The position numbers and the translations under genes are program-made. Below the pieces are notes generated by a model. That model had not been told where the DNA came from, did not search any database, and was given only the letters and a program-made list of their open reading frames with translations. This document shows, piece after piece, positions 8,183 to 18,496 of a stretch of DNA of 64,000 bases (position 1 is the stretch's first letter; each line of letters opens with the position of its first letter). Source of the stretch: Dechloromonas aromatica (nom. nud.) (GTDB lineage: Bacteria > Pseudomonadota > Gammaproteobacteria > Burkholderiales > Rhodocyclaceae); NCBI GenBank assembly GCA_017848965.1, contig JAFIHA010000056.1:62001-126000 (forward strand), read 5' to 3'.

Positions 8183-9592
8183 ATGGAAACCGCCCCCGCC
8201 CTCGTCTGGTTCCGCCGCGACCTGCGCGACCACGACCACGCCGCCCTCGCCGCCGCCCTGGCCAGCGGCCGCCCGGTGCATTGCGCCTTCGTCTTCGATC
8301 GCGACATCCTCGACGCGCTGCCCAGCCGCGTTGACCGCCGTGTCGAGTTCATTCTTGGCAGCCTGCAGCAACTCGACGCCGCGCTGCGTCGCCGCGGCGG
8401 CGGGCTGATCGTCCGCCATGGCCGCGCCGGCGACGAGCTTCCCCGGCTCGCCGGCGAACTGGGCGTCACCGAGGTCTACGCCAACCGCGACTACGAACCG
8501 GCGGCGCAGGCCCGCGACGCTGCCGTCTACCGGCAACTGGCGGCGGCCGGCGGTCGCCTGCGGCTATACAAGGACCAGGTCATCTTCGAGCGCGACGAAC
8601 TGCTCACCGGCGCCGGCCGTCCTTATACGGTGTTCACGCCGTACAAGAACGCTTGGCTGAAGCGCCTGAGCGCCGCCGACCATGCACCCTTCACCCCGCA
8701 AGGGTGTTTCGCGCCAGCGCCGGCCAGCCTGCCGACGCTGGCCGAACTCGGCTTCGCGCCAACCGATCTCGGCCAACTCGGCATCGTTCCCGGCATGGCC
8801 GGCGCCCGCCAGCTATGGGACGAGTTCCGCGCCGGCCGCATCCGCCGTTACGGCACGCTGCGCGACTTCCCCGCACTCAAGGGCGTCAGCTACCTGTCGG
8901 TGCACCTGCGCTTCGGCAGCATTTCGATCCGCGAACTGGTCGGTGCCGCGCTTGCGGAAAAAGCCGATCCCTGGCTCAACGAACTGATCTGGCGCGATTT
9001 CTACTTCATGATCCTCGACCGCTTCCCGCATGTCGTCGACCGCGCCTTCAAGCCGGAATACGACGCCATCCGCTGGGCAGACTGGCCGGAAGGCCTGGCC
9101 GCCTGGCAGCAGGGACGCACCGGCTACCCGCTGGTGGACGCAGCGATGCGCCAGTTGAACCATAGCGGCTGGATGCATAACCGCCTGCGCATGGTCGTCG
9201 CTTCCTTCCTGTGCAAGGACCTCGGCCTCGACTGGCGGCTTGGCGAACGCTACTTCGCCGAGAACCTCAACGATTTCGACCTGGCGGCCAACAACGGCGG
9301 CTGGCAGTGGGCGGCGTCGAGCGGCTGCGACGCGCAACCGTACTTCCGGATATTCAACCCGGTGACGCAGTCGGAGAAGTTCGACCCCGACGGCAAATTC
9401 ATCCGCCGCTACGTTCCGGAACTGGCCCGGGTGCCGGACAAGTACATCCACGCCCCGTGGACGATGGGCCGGCTGGAGCAGGAAGCGCTCGGCGTCGTCA
9501 TCGGCCGTGACTATCCGGGGCCGATCGTCGACCACGCGGCGGCACGCGAAAAGACGCTGGCGCGCTACGCTGTGGTGAAGAAGGCGGTTTGA
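8183..9592 (+). CDS. phrB: Deoxyribodipyrimidine photo-lyase (class I)
   Basis: 469 residues, the usual class I length. It repairs cyclobutane pyrimidine dimers using light, FADH- and an antenna chromophore. The N-terminal alpha/beta antenna domain starts with LVWFRRDLRDHDHAAL. The C-terminal FAD and DNA-binding domain contains the hallmark segments GYPLVDAAMRQL, GWMHNRLRM and NFDLAANNGGWQW-like residues (here FDLAANNGGWQWAASSGCDAQ, about 365-385). The gene stands alone between two terminators, with about 30 bp between the upstream terminator and its ATG. Nothing appears truncated. Confidence 0.97.
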   Translation: METAPALVWFRRDLRDHDHAALAAALASGRPVHCAFVFDRDILDALPSRVDRRVEFILGSLQQLDAALRRRGGGLIVRHGRAGDELPRLAGELGVTEVYANRDYEPAAQARDAAVYRQLAAAGGRLRLYKDQVIFERDELLTGAGRPYTVFTPYKNAWLKRLSAADHAPFTPQGCFAPAPASLPTLAELGFAPTDLGQLGIVPGMAGARQLWDEFRAGRIRRYGTLRDFPALKGVSYLSVHLRFGSISIRELVGAALAEKADPWLNELIWRDFYFMILDRFPHVVDRAFKPEYDAIRWADWPEGLAAWQQGRTGYPLVDAAMRQLNHSGWMHNRLRMVVASFLCKDLGLDWRLGERYFAENLNDFDLAANNGGWQWAASSGCDAQPYFRIFNPVTQSEKFDPDGKFIRRYVPELARVPDKYIHAPWTMGRLEQEALGVVIGRDYPGPIVDHAAAREKTLARYAVVKKAV

Positions 9593-9595
9593 ACA

Positions 9596-9627
9596 CGGTC
9601 GATCGCGGTAGACACCGCGATCGACCG
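9596..9627. terminator. Long perfect hairpin between convergent phrB and chpA
   Basis: A 14-bp perfect inverted repeat, CGGTCGATCGCGGT (9596-9609) and its complement (9614-9627), has a 4-base loop. It lies just past the phrB stop and just past the chpA stop on the other strand. T-tracts are poor on both sides, so it may be a bidirectional transcription barrier or an RNA-stabilising 3' structure rather than a textbook terminator. Confidence 0.6.
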
Positions 9628-9632
9628 TCGCT

Positions 9633-12600
9633 TTACGTGGATTTCCCGCAGTAGCCGGCGAGCAGGCCGAGCAGCTCGTCTTCGTCGTAGGGCTTGCCGA
9701 GGTAGTGGTTGGCACCGATCTCGAGCGCGTAGTTGCGATGCTTGTCGGCGGTACGCGAGGTGATCATGACCACCGGGATGTCGCGTAGGCGCTCGTCGGC
9801 ACGCAGGTTGCGGACGAAATCGAAGCCGTCCATGCGCGGCATCTCGATGTCGGAGAGGATGACGTCGGGCAGCGCGTCGATCAGTTGTTCGAGCGCATCG
9901 ACGCCGTCCTTGGCGACGACCACCTGATAACCCTCGCGCAGCAGCAGGCGGCTGGTGATCTTGCGCACAGTCAGCGAATCGTCGACCACCATCACCGTCG
10001 GCAGGTGCGGCGCGGCAACCGGCAGCGGGGCCGGCGCCGAAGCGGCGGCCGGACTGGCGACCTCGGCCAGCGCGATCTGCGGCGCCCGGGCGGCGAGCGC
10101 CACCGGGTTGAGGATCAGCACGACGCGGCCGTCGCCGAGCACGGTGGCACCGGCGATGCCGGCGACGCGGGCGAGCTGGCTACCGATGTTCTTGACGACG
10201 ACTTCCTGGTTACCCTGCAGTTCATCGACGAGCAGGGCGATCCGTTGCGAGCCGGCACGCAGCAGCAGTATCCAGTAGCGGCGGCGGGTTTCCGGCAAGG
10301 CTTCGGCATCGCCCAGCAGGCGGGGCAGGAAATGGAAGGGGTAGTGATTGCCTTGCCAGTCGGCGGCGCCGGCGTCGCGGATTTCGGCGAGGCCCTTTTC
10401 CTTGACCTCGAGTACCTGCTCGATCATCGTCGAGGGCACGGCGTACACGGTGCTGCCGGCGCGGACCAGCAGGGTCTGGGTGACGGCCAGGGTGAGCGGC
10501 AGATAGAGACGGAAGGTGCTGCCGTGGCCGGCTTCGGAGACGATTTCGATGCGTCCGCCGAGTTCGATCACGGCATTCCTGACCACGTCCATGCCGACGC
10601 CGCGCCCGGCGACCTGGGTCACTTCGGTGGCGGTCGAGAAACCCGGCCGGAAGATGAAGTCGAGCAGGGCGCCATCGGCCACCTCCTGACCCGGCTGCAG
10701 CAGGCCCATTTCCTCGGCGCGGGCACGGATGCGCTGGCGGTCGAGACCGCGACCGTCGTCGCTGAGGCTGAGGACGATTTCATTGGCTTCCTGGGCCAGC
10801 TTCAGCGTCACTTCGCCGGTTTCCGGCTTGCCCGCCGCAGCGCGCTGCTCGCGCGTCTCGATGCCGTGGGTCACCGAGTTGCGCAACATGTGCTCGATCG
10901 GCGCCATGATCTTTTCCAGCACCGAGCGGTCGATTTCGACCTGACCGCCGACGATGTCGAAGTTGGCGCGCTTGCCGACTTCCTTGGCGGTCTGCCGGAC
11001 GATGCGGTAGAGACGCTCGGCCTGGCTGGCGAAGGGCAGCATGCGCACGCCCATCAGTTCCTGCTGCAGGCCGCGGTTGAGGCGGGCCTGGGCGAGGATC
11101 GCCGCGTTGGCGTCGTCGAGGTTCTTGAACAGGTTCTGCTGCACCGTCGCCACGTCGTTGACCGACTCGGCCATGAAACGGGTCAGTTCCTGGAAGCGGG
11201 TGAAGCGGTCGAGTTCGAGCGGGTCGAAATCGGCCTGGCCGTCGTGTGCCTGGGCGACGCGCGCCTGAATCTGGCTTTCCGCCTGGATTTCGATCTCGCG
11301 CAACTGGCGGCGCAGGCGGATGACGTTTTCCGTGAGGTCGAGCAGCGAGGTCTTCAGGCTGCGCATTTCGCCTTCGATCCGCGCCCGGGCGATCGACAGT
11401 TCGCCGGCTTCGTTGACCAGGCGGTCGACCAGGTCGGCACGGACCCGCAGCATCGCCCGCTGGCCGCCGCTGTCGCCCTCGCCTTCGGCATCGGCCGTTG
11501 GGGTGGTCGCCACGAGCGGAGTCGCGGACGTTACCGTGGCTGGTTCGGCGGCAGGCGCCGCTTCGACAGCCGGCGCCGGTCCGTTGCGCAGTTCATCGGC
11601 AGCGAGCGCCAGGGCGTCGCAACCGGCTTCGATTTCATCGATCAGTTGCGGGCTCGCGCTACCGGCGCGGAGCGCTTCCTGGACACGGGTCTCGAGCAGG
11701 TGGGTGGCTTCGCCGAGGTTCATCGCCCCGGCCATCCGCGAGTTGCCCTTGAAGGTATGCAACAGGCGGGCAATCGCCTGCGGCGGTGCGCCATCAGCGG
11801 GCGCCGCGCGCCAGGCGCGCAGTTGCTCGGTCAGTTCGCGAACCTGATCGGCGGCTTCCTCGAGGAAGATCGGCAGCAATTGTTCGTCGAGTTCGTCGAC
11901 CAGCTGGCGGACCGGTTCCGCTGGCGGTGGCGGTGCGGCTTCGCTGGCGCGGTCGAGGGTGAATTCACCGCTCAGGCCGGGCAGCGGGATGACGCGAGCG
12001 CCACTGTCGTCGACTTCCGCGGCCGGGGCCGGCGGGTAACTGTCCTCCAGCGCGGCCACCAGCGCCGGCTGTTCCACCGGCGCCCGTTCTTCGGCCAGCC
12101 CGGCGTACATTTCATGCAACATCAGGATAGCCTGGCGCATTGCTTCCAGGCCTTCCAGACTGTCCGGCTGGAGCGCCGCATCGCGCCGCAGCAGGGCGTG
12201 TTCGAGGGCGATGGCGAGGTGGTTGAGCGGTTTCAGGCCGACGATGGCGGCGATGCCGCCGAGCGTGTGGGCCGCCCGCGTCATTTCGAAATTGGTCGGC
12301 GTCGCCGGCTCGGCTTCGAGCACGGCGAAGGATTCCGCCAGCGACTGCAGATGACCTTGGGCTTCGGTCCGGAAAATTTCGTACAGCGTCTGCGCGCTGT
12401 CGGCGGCCGGTGCGGCGGCGGTGCTGACGACCGCGGCTTCGACCTCGGCCAGTTCCTCGGCGACCTCGCTGGCTTCCGGCAGGTCGATCTCGAAGGCATC
12501 GAGCAGGGGTTCGCTTGTCGGTTCTGCCGGCGCTTCCGGTTCTGCGGGCGACTCGGCGGGCGCCGTGTCGACGGCAAGCGGCGGCGGGGCAAGCGGCGTT

Positions 12601-15017
12601 GGCACCACCGGCAGGGCATCGCCCGTGCCGCCGCGTAGCGCGACCGCCTGCGCCACCAAGCCCGAGGGATCGGGGGCCATGCCGCTGCCTTGCGCCAGAT
12701 GCTCGATCCAGACGGCAAAGACGCGCTGTTCCTCGTCGACCATCGCCAGCAGTTCCGAGCTCACCGCCATGTCCTGGCGCAGCCACAGGTTCAGCGTCTG
12801 CTCGACGGCCCAGGCGGTTTCGCCGAAATCGGCAAGCCCGACCATGCGTCCGGAACCCTTGAGGGTATGCGTGCACCGGCGGATCGTCGTCAGCGCCTCG
12901 CGGTCGAGCGGATCGGTTGCCAGCGCCGCCTTCTGCGTCGCCATCTCGGCCAGCACCTCGTGACCTTCCTCGATGAAGATGGCGAGCAGTTCGGCGTCGA
13001 TCGTTTCGTGGCTCGATTCGGCCAACAGCAGGGTTTCCGCCGACGGCTGCGGGGCTTCGACCTGCGGCGTGAGCAGACCGGCCAGCGCGTCTACCGGGCC
13101 ACCGGATTCGAGCGCCGCCAGCGCCGCCTTCGCCGATTCGCCGAGTTCGCGGTCGGCGACGAGGTCGGCATCCTTCTGCAGGTTTTCCAGGTTCTGTTTC
13201 AGTTCGTCCTGCAGGCGACGGTCATCCGGCGCCTCGCTCAGGGCTTCGGCGAGCGCGCGCGCCTGCCGGGTCTGGGCGGCGACTTCGGCTTCGACGGTCG
13301 GCGTCGGCGCTTCCTCGGCGACGACGACCGCGGCCTCGCCGTTCAGGCGGCGGACGAAGGCGTCGAAACTGCTCTCGCCATGCTGCAGGGCATCAACGAA
13401 GAAGCCGAGCACCGAAAGTTCGTCGGCGACGCGCTGGAAATCGCTTTCCTGCGGTTGATAATCAGCGGCGGCGAAACCTGCGATGTGGGCAATGCTGTTC
13501 TTCAGGCTGCTGACGGCCGGGAAGTGACCGAGCATCGCCAGCGCGCCGCTGACCTGCTTGAGTGGGCCTTCCACCTGGGCCATCGAAAAGCCCTTGGCGG
13601 GCGCCCGGAAGAACGCGTCGAGCGTCTGTTCGATCTGCGCCAGGTTGCTCTGGATCTCGCGCCCGACCTGGGCGATCAGCAGCTTTTCCTGGGCCCTCCG
13701 CGTCATCTCGTCGAGCAGCGGCAGTTCGCCACCGGCTGCCGGGCGACCGGCGATACAGGCATGGATGCGGTCGACCATGAGATCGACCTGCTGCGCGAAG
13801 TCGCTGCCAAGATGGCGGAAATTGTCGTGCGCGTTCTGCAACAGCAGGATGGTCGTCGCCACTTCCATGGCCACGCCGTCGTTGAAGCGCTTGGCGTCTT
13901 CCTGCAGCCAGCCGGAGATTGCCGCCAGCGCCTGGCCGAGGCGCTTGAGATCGGTGTGACCGAGGTCGGCGGTGACCTGGGCGCAGGCTCGTGCCTGATC
14001 GCAGAAGGTATTCAGGCTGGCCGGACTACCGGCGCAGTACTTGTTCCAGACTTCCTCGACGCCGGCGAGCAACTCGCGCAGACGACGCAGGCCCTGTTCC
14101 TGGGACTTGGGCAGGGTCTGCACGGCGGCCAGGCTGGGCAGTTGCGCCGGCAAGGCGTAGATCTGCTGCGCCTGGGCGACCAGCGAATCGGGCGTGGCCG
14201 GGGTACGGGCAACGTAGTACAAGGCCTCGCGCATCACCCGTTCGGCGAGGTTGCCGGAGCCTTCGAGCAGGCGGCGGATCTGCAGGTCGATGCGGGCGCA
14301 TAGCTGACGCGCCAGCTGATCGGCGGAAACTTCGGGATCGTCGAGCGCTTCGAGGAAAGCCTGCGACACCCACCAGAATGAACGGGCACCGGGCGTCGGC
14401 TGCAATGCCTCGATCGCCGCCAGCGCCTCGGCCATCGCCTGTTTGCCGCTGGCGCGCTGTTCGGGGCGGGTCAACCAGTTGAGCAAGCCCTTCTGGAAGC
14501 GCATGCGCTGCTTGCGCAGCACGGCCTGCATCTGCTCCGGCGGCAGGACCGGCGGCACCACGCCGGAACGCGGCGGGCGCAGGCTGAGGTCGGGGTAGAA
14601 GAGATCGCCCGGGTGCACCGGCGGCAGGCCACGCAGCTCGGCCAGTCGGCTGCATACCGGCAGCATGCGCAGGGGCTGGTGCGGCTCGCCCGCCATCAGG
14701 TCGTCGAGGTACTGGCGCAACGCGGCGATCGCCTCACGGACCACCGGCAGCGCGGCGTCGCCAGCCACCAGGCGCTCTTCCTCGAGCGCCTTGAGGACTT
14801 CCTCGAGCGACTCGGTGAGTTCGGTGATGCCATTGAGACCGACGATGTCGAGCGCGCCATGGACCTGGTGAACATGGGTGCGGCAGAACTTCAACTGCGT
14901 CCGGTCGCCGTTGTCGGCGAACAAGCCCAGCGCTTCGTCGGCGCGTCCCAGCGCCTGGTCGATCTCGCCCTTGACCCACGTCAGCGGGCCCAAATCGAAT
15001 TCCGTTGCCGCGTTCAT
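9633..15017 (-). CDS. chpA: ChpA/PilL-type hybrid histidine kinase of type IV pilus chemosensory system
   Basis: 1794 residues. This CheA-like kinase of the Pil-Chp pathway passes phosphate to PilG and PilH and so controls type IV pilus activity. Hpt-type histidines are visible at H717 (THTLKGSG), H917 (AHTLGGIA) and H1087 (LHTFKGNS). A more degenerate N-terminal one is at H50. A dimerisation region (about 1185-1330) leads to the ATPase with N box IEHMLRNSVTHG (about 1374-1385), DDGRGLD (1420-1426) and GRGVGMDVV (about 1471-1479). A CheW-like domain (about 1505-1640) and a receiver with D1723 and K1775 end the protein. There are fewer Hpt modules than in Pseudomonas ChpA. It is the last gene of the pilGHIJ-chpA run. 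Confidence 0.95.
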   Translation of the reverse strand: MNAATEFDLGPLTWVKGEIDQALGRADEALGLFADNGDRTQLKFCRTHVHQVHGALDIVGLNGITELTESLEEVLKALEEERLVAGDAALPVVREAIAALRQYLDDLMAGEPHQPLRMLPVCSRLAELRGLPPVHPGDLFYPDLSLRPPRSGVVPPVLPPEQMQAVLRKQRMRFQKGLLNWLTRPEQRASGKQAMAEALAAIEALQPTPGARSFWWVSQAFLEALDDPEVSADQLARQLCARIDLQIRRLLEGSGNLAERVMREALYYVARTPATPDSLVAQAQQIYALPAQLPSLAAVQTLPKSQEQGLRRLRELLAGVEEVWNKYCAGSPASLNTFCDQARACAQVTADLGHTDLKRLGQALAAISGWLQEDAKRFNDGVAMEVATTILLLQNAHDNFRHLGSDFAQQVDLMVDRIHACIAGRPAAGGELPLLDEMTRRAQEKLLIAQVGREIQSNLAQIEQTLDAFFRAPAKGFSMAQVEGPLKQVSGALAMLGHFPAVSSLKNSIAHIAGFAAADYQPQESDFQRVADELSVLGFFVDALQHGESSFDAFVRRLNGEAAVVVAEEAPTPTVEAEVAAQTRQARALAEALSEAPDDRRLQDELKQNLENLQKDADLVADRELGESAKAALAALESGGPVDALAGLLTPQVEAPQPSAETLLLAESSHETIDAELLAIFIEEGHEVLAEMATQKAALATDPLDREALTTIRRCTHTLKGSGRMVGLADFGETAWAVEQTLNLWLRQDMAVSSELLAMVDEEQRVFAVWIEHLAQGSGMAPDPSGLVAQAVALRGGTGDALPVVPTPLAPPPLAVDTAPAESPAEPEAPAEPTSEPLLDAFEIDLPEASEVAEELAEVEAAVVSTAAAPAADSAQTLYEIFRTEAQGHLQSLAESFAVLEAEPATPTNFEMTRAAHTLGGIAAIVGLKPLNHLAIALEHALLRRDAALQPDSLEGLEAMRQAILMLHEMYAGLAEERAPVEQPALVAALEDSYPPAPAAEVDDSGARVIPLPGLSGEFTLDRASEAAPPPPAEPVRQLVDELDEQLLPIFLEEAADQVRELTEQLRAWRAAPADGAPPQAIARLLHTFKGNSRMAGAMNLGEATHLLETRVQEALRAGSASPQLIDEIEAGCDALALAADELRNGPAPAVEAAPAAEPATVTSATPLVATTPTADAEGEGDSGGQRAMLRVRADLVDRLVNEAGELSIARARIEGEMRSLKTSLLDLTENVIRLRRQLREIEIQAESQIQARVAQAHDGQADFDPLELDRFTRFQELTRFMAESVNDVATVQQNLFKNLDDANAAILAQARLNRGLQQELMGVRMLPFASQAERLYRIVRQTAKEVGKRANFDIVGGQVEIDRSVLEKIMAPIEHMLRNSVTHGIETREQRAAAGKPETGEVTLKLAQEANEIVLSLSDDGRGLDRQRIRARAEEMGLLQPGQEVADGALLDFIFRPGFSTATEVTQVAGRGVGMDVVRNAVIELGGRIEIVSEAGHGSTFRLYLPLTLAVTQTLLVRAGSTVYAVPSTMIEQVLEVKEKGLAEIRDAGAADWQGNHYPFHFLPRLLGDAEALPETRRRYWILLLRAGSQRIALLVDELQGNQEVVVKNIGSQLARVAGIAGATVLGDGRVVLILNPVALAARAPQIALAEVASPAAASAPAPLPVAAPHLPTVMVVDDSLTVRKITSRLLLREGYQVVVAKDGVDALEQLIDALPDVILSDIEMPRMDGFDFVRNLRADERLRDIPVVMITSRTADKHRNYALEIGANHYLGKPYDEDELLGLLAGYCGKST

Positions 15018-15034
15018 GCTCTCTCGTTCGCTGG

Positions 15035-17146
15035 TCAGTCGACCTTGAAGCCTGCCACCGAGCCCTTGAGTTCGGAGGCCAGTGCCGACAGTTCATCCAC
15101 CGCCTGGGCGGTCCGCTGGGTACCTGCCGTGGTCTGCTCGTTGACGCGCAGGATGTCCTGCATCAAGCGGGCCACATTGGTCGCCGAATCGGCCTGGCTC
15201 TGCGTGGAACTGGAAATGCTTTCGATCAGCTCGGCCAGGTTGCGCGACACCTGGCCGATCTCGGCCAGCGCCTGACCGGCGGCGTCGGACAGCTTGGCCC
15301 CCTCGACCACGCCCTGGGTCGATTGTTCCATCGCGGACACCGCGTCCTGGGTATCGGTCTGAATCGTCTTGACGATCGCCGCGATCTGCTTGGTCGCTTC
15401 GCCGGAGCGTTCGGCCAGCCGCTGCACTTCCTCGGCAACGACCGTGAAGCCGCGCCCGGCGTCGCCAGCGGAAGCCGCCTGGATGGCGGCGTTCAGCGCC
15501 AGCACGTTGGTCTGTTCGGTAATGTCGGAAATCAGTTCGACGATTTCGCCGATTTCCTGCGAGCTTTCGCCGAGGCGCTTGATCCGCTTCGAGGTTTCCT
15601 GGATCTGGTTGCGGATTTCGTTCATGCCCTTGATCGAGTCCTGCACCGCCTGGGTACCCTTCTCGGCGGCGGCCAGCGACTGGTTCGCAACCTGCGCCGA
15701 CTGGGCGGCGTTACCCGATACCTCGTTCATCGAGCGCGCCATGTCCAGCGCCGACTGACCGGCTTCCTGAATTTCGCTCGACTGGCGGCCCGCCGCGTCG
15801 AGCAGCTCGGCCGACGTGCGACGGGCGATCTCGGTCGCCGCGGTGACTCGGTTCGCCGCGTCGTTGATACGGCCGACCAGCACGCGCAATTCTTCGATGG
15901 TGTAGTTGATCGAGTCGGCAATGGCGCCGGTGATGTTCTCGGACACCGTCGCCGTCACCGTCAGGTCGCCGTCGGCGAGGTCGCCCAGCTCGTTCATCAG
16001 GCGCAGGATGGCTTCCTGGTTTTCCCGGTTGGTGTGTTCCGACGCCTGACGTTGCTTATCGACTTCCAGGGTCCGGCGTTTCGCATCTTCCAGATAGGCG
16101 CGCACCAGCATCACCAGCACGGTGAGCGCGGCGGCGACCAGGATGAACATGAAGAGGACGAACAGCAGCTTGCTGCCGCGCGATTCCTGATAGCCCTGAG
16201 CCAGCGCGTCGGTCGCCGCCAGCAGTTCCTCGCTGTCGCGGAAGATGCGCGAACCGGCTTGCTTGGCCTGCACCAGCGGCTGCATGTTGGCGAGGATGCC
16301 GCTGATCGCCACATCGTATTCCTTGAAAGCGGCTTCCAGTGCCTCGACCTTGCCGGCATCGCTACTGCGACCGAGCATCTGCAGCAGTTCGTGGAAGCTC
16401 TTGGCGTCCTTGCCCAGCGTGAAGGCAATCTGCGGATCAATCTCGCCGCCGACCAGCAGCGCCGACGCGTTCTTGGCGATGCGCTGGGTCAACACCACCA
16501 GATGGTTGGCAGCGCCGATCTCGCGCGCCGCGCCGCCTTGCAGCTTGGCAGCAGCGACGTTTTCCGCCAGTTCCAGCAGGGCGGGGTTCTTGCTGTCGAT
16601 CAGGGCAACGCTCTTGCCCAGTTCGATAAGCTGCTTTTCCTGACCGAGCACGCTCGTCGCATCCTTGTCGACCTGCGTCCAGCGCTGGTTCAAGGCTTCA
16701 AGCTGCGCTTGCACCGAATCCGGTGACGGCGGCACGTTAACCTGCCCGATTTCGCCGCCGCTGGCGAGTTTCTGAATCAGGTCGTTGAAGGTCGAACGCG
16801 ATTCGCGCAGTTGCGAGAAGGCCGCCGAGTTGCCCTGCAGCGCCAGCGACGAGGCCTTGGCCAGGCGCTGCGAGTGCATGCGCATCTCGCCGGCCGCGGA
16901 AACGTAGGCCGTGGTGTTGGAGGAATCCCGGCCATCGCGGGCAACGAGGATCGCCATCAGGAGCAGGACGACAACGAAGACACCGCCCAGCAGCTTCATC
17001 TGCTGGTTGGCCGACTTGCCGGCCAGCAACGCCGGTGCGGCGGTCGCCCGCGCCGGCTTGTCCGACGGTTCGTCGCCGGTCACCGTCAGCGGCGCCTCGT
17101 TTTTCCTGGATGACCCGATTTTCGGGAGCTTGAAGCCTAAAGCCAT
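15035..17146 (-). CDS. pilJ: Type IV pilus methyl-accepting chemotaxis protein PilJ
   Basis: 703 residues. PilJ is the membrane receptor of the Pil-Chp system, reported to sense surface contact through pili. A cytoplasmic N-terminal segment precedes TM1 (about residues 52-69, [16 protein letters not shown]). A periplasmic helical region with two PilJ-type modules leads to TM2 (about 325-346), a HAMP-like stretch and a long coiled-coil signalling domain. The conserved hairpin tip region contains [15 protein letters not shown] and [13 protein letters not shown] strong ribosome-binding site, GGAGGT, lies before the ATG. It sits between pilI and chpA. Confidence 0.95.
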   Translation of the reverse strand: MALGFKLPKIGSSRKNEAPLTVTGDEPSDKPARATAAPALLAGKSANQQMKLLGGVFVVVLLLMAILVARDGRDSSNTTAYVSAAGEMRMHSQRLAKASSLALQGNSAAFSQLRESRSTFNDLIQKLASGGEIGQVNVPPSPDSVQAQLEALNQRWTQVDKDATSVLGQEKQLIELGKSVALIDSKNPALLELAENVAAAKLQGGAAREIGAANHLVVLTQRIAKNASALLVGGEIDPQIAFTLGKDAKSFHELLQMLGRSSDAGKVEALEAAFKEYDVAISGILANMQPLVQAKQAGSRIFRDSEELLAATDALAQGYQESRGSKLLFVLFMFILVAAALTVLVMLVRAYLEDAKRRTLEVDKQRQASEHTNRENQEAILRLMNELGDLADGDLTVTATVSENITGAIADSINYTIEELRVLVGRINDAANRVTAATEIARRTSAELLDAAGRQSSEIQEAGQSALDMARSMNEVSGNAAQSAQVANQSLAAAEKGTQAVQDSIKGMNEIRNQIQETSKRIKRLGESSQEIGEIVELISDITEQTNVLALNAAIQAASAGDAGRGFTVVAEEVQRLAERSGEATKQIAAIVKTIQTDTQDAVSAMEQSTQGVVEGAKLSDAAGQALAEIGQVSRNLAELIESISSSTQSQADSATNVARLMQDILRVNEQTTAGTQRTAQAVDELSALASELKGSVAGFKVD

Positions 17147-17187
17147 GTCTTACCTCCACTCGACCCCGCCCCGGCGGGACCCCTTTT

Positions 17188-17700
17188 TCATAGTCCGATA
17201 TTCATGAAATCCGGATCGGCAAGCAGCTCGCGCACCGACAACTTGCGCCAGAGGCGCCCATCTTCATCGACGTAGCGTCGCCGCCCCCATGCCGGGAACG
17301 CTTCGTCGGCAGCCTGTTCGGTAAAATTCTCCGGCTTCTTCAGGCCCAGCATGCGCGGCACCAGCAGTGCCGCGTTCGAACCATGGCGAACCCCGACCAG
17401 CAACAGCCTGGCATTGGCATTCCTGGGCGTCGGCCGGGCGCCAAGGAAGGCGGCAAAATCGGTCACGGCATACAGATTGCCGCGCACGTTGGCGATCCCG
17501 GAAAACCACGGGCGAACCAGCGGCACGCCGGCCAGTTGCGGCGCCTGGACGATTTCCCCGCCGTCGGCGAGATCGATCAGCCAGCCGTCATCGCCGATCT
17601 CCAACCCGAGCCATGAGGCGCCGCCATGTCCCTGCGCCGCGTCGCTGAGGCGTCCGGCCAGGTAAGTCTGGAAATCGCGCAGACTGCTCTTGCGGGCCAT
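17188..17700 (-). CDS. pilI: CheW-like adaptor PilI
   Basis: 170 residues, almost entirely a CheW-like domain. PilI links the receptor PilJ to the kinase ChpA in the cytoplasm. Recognisable family features are WLGLEIGDDGWLIDLADGG in the first third, the LAGVPLVRPWFSGIANVRG segment, and LYAVTDFAAFLG. The start is the ATG at 17700, 5 bp after the pilH stop. The upstream Shine-Dalgarno match is weak, so translation may depend on coupling to pilH. Confidence 0.93.
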   Translation of the reverse strand: MARKSSLRDFQTYLAGRLSDAAQGHGGASWLGLEIGDDGWLIDLADGGEIVQAPQLAGVPLVRPWFSGIANVRGNLYAVTDFAAFLGARPTPRNANARLLLVGVRHGSNAALLVPRMLGLKKPENFTEQAADEAFPAWGRRRYVDEDGRLWRKLSVRELLADPDFMNIGL

Positions 17701-17705
17701 ATCGC

Positions 17706-18071
17706 TTACGGCAGGGCGGCGATGCGTTGCAGGAGTTCTTCCGGATTGAGCGGCTTGACCAGATAATCCACCGCTCCCTGGCGTAGCCCCCAGATCTTGT
17801 CGGTTTCCTGGCCCTTCGAGGTACAGACGATGACCGGGATATGCTTGGTTTCCTCGTCGCGGGTCAGCGTGCGCGTCGCCTGGTAGCCGTTGAGGCCGGG
17901 CATCACGACATCCATCAGGATCAGGTCGGGCTTGGTCGCCTTGGCCTTGGCGATCCCTTCTTCGCCATTTTCAGCGGTAGCCACCAGATAACCCGCTCTG
18001 GTCAGCAGGTCGACGGCGAAAAAACGCTCTGTCGGAGAGTCGTCGACAACGAGAATGTTCTTCACGGGCAT
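17706..18071 (-). CDS. pilH: Single-domain response regulator PilH
   Basis: 121 residues, a lone CheY-type receiver domain. D10 and D11 form the acidic pocket, D54 (ILMDVVMP) is the phosphoacceptor and K106 (LVKPL) completes the active site. In Pil-Chp systems PilH receives phosphate from ChpA and opposes or tunes PilG output, affecting pilus retraction. An AGGGAGC ribosome-binding site precedes the ATG at 18071. The gene lies 14 bp downstream of pilG. Confidence 0.95.
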   Translation of the reverse strand: MPVKNILVVDDSPTERFFAVDLLTRAGYLVATAENGEEGIAKAKATKPDLILMDVVMPGLNGYQATRTLTRDEETKHIPVIVCTSKGQETDKIWGLRQGAVDYLVKPLNPEELLQRIAALP

Positions 18072-18085
18072 TGTTGCTCCCTGGA

Positions 18086-18496
18086 CTACGGTTTGATTTC
18101 CGGTTCGGCCGGCAATGCGAAACTGGCGACAGTTTGCAGCAGGCTATCCTTGGTGAAAGGTTTGGTGAGGTATTGGTCGGAACCGACCATGCGACCGCGC
18201 GCCCGGTCGAACAGGCCATCCTTGGAGGAAAGCATGATCACCGGCGTGGCCTTGAAACGGGGATTTTTCTTGATCAACGCGCAGGTCTGGTAACCGTCGA
18301 GGCGCGGCATCATGATGTCGCAAAAAATGACGGCAGGTTGATGATCGGCGATCTTGGCCAGGGCGTCGAAACCATCCTCGGCAAGAACGACCTGGCAACC
18401 GGCCTGGACGAGAAAAATCTCGGCACTGCGGCGTATCGTGTTGCTGTCGTCGATGACCATGACACGGATACCGCGCAGTCTCGATAAATCAGTCAA
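18086..18496 (-). CDS. pilG: Single-domain response regulator PilG
   Basis: 136 residues with the TTG start chosen here. A CheY-type receiver carries D16 and D17, phosphoacceptor D60 (IFCDIMMP) and K112 (LTKPF). PilG is the response regulator that promotes pilus extension in Pil-Chp systems. The frame is open for 58 further codons upstream, but the GGGGAG motif 7 bases before the TTG at 18496, and the usual PilG length, favour this start. It is the first gene of the pilGHIJ-chpA run, and a 182-bp divergent intergenic region separates it from thiD. Confidence 0.92.
   Translation of the reverse strand: MTDLSRLRGIRVMVIDDSNTIRRSAEIFLVQAGCQVVLAEDGFDALAKIADHQPAVIFCDIMMPRLDGYQTCALIKKNPRFKATPVIMLSSKDGLFDRARGRMVGSDQYLTKPFTKDSLLQTVASFALPAEPEIKP

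Noticed and set aside
9885..12638. Long plus-strand frame inside chpA
   Set aside because: Antisense shadow of the ChpA coding sequence; composition rich in Arg, Gly and Gln, no start site and no recognisable domain.
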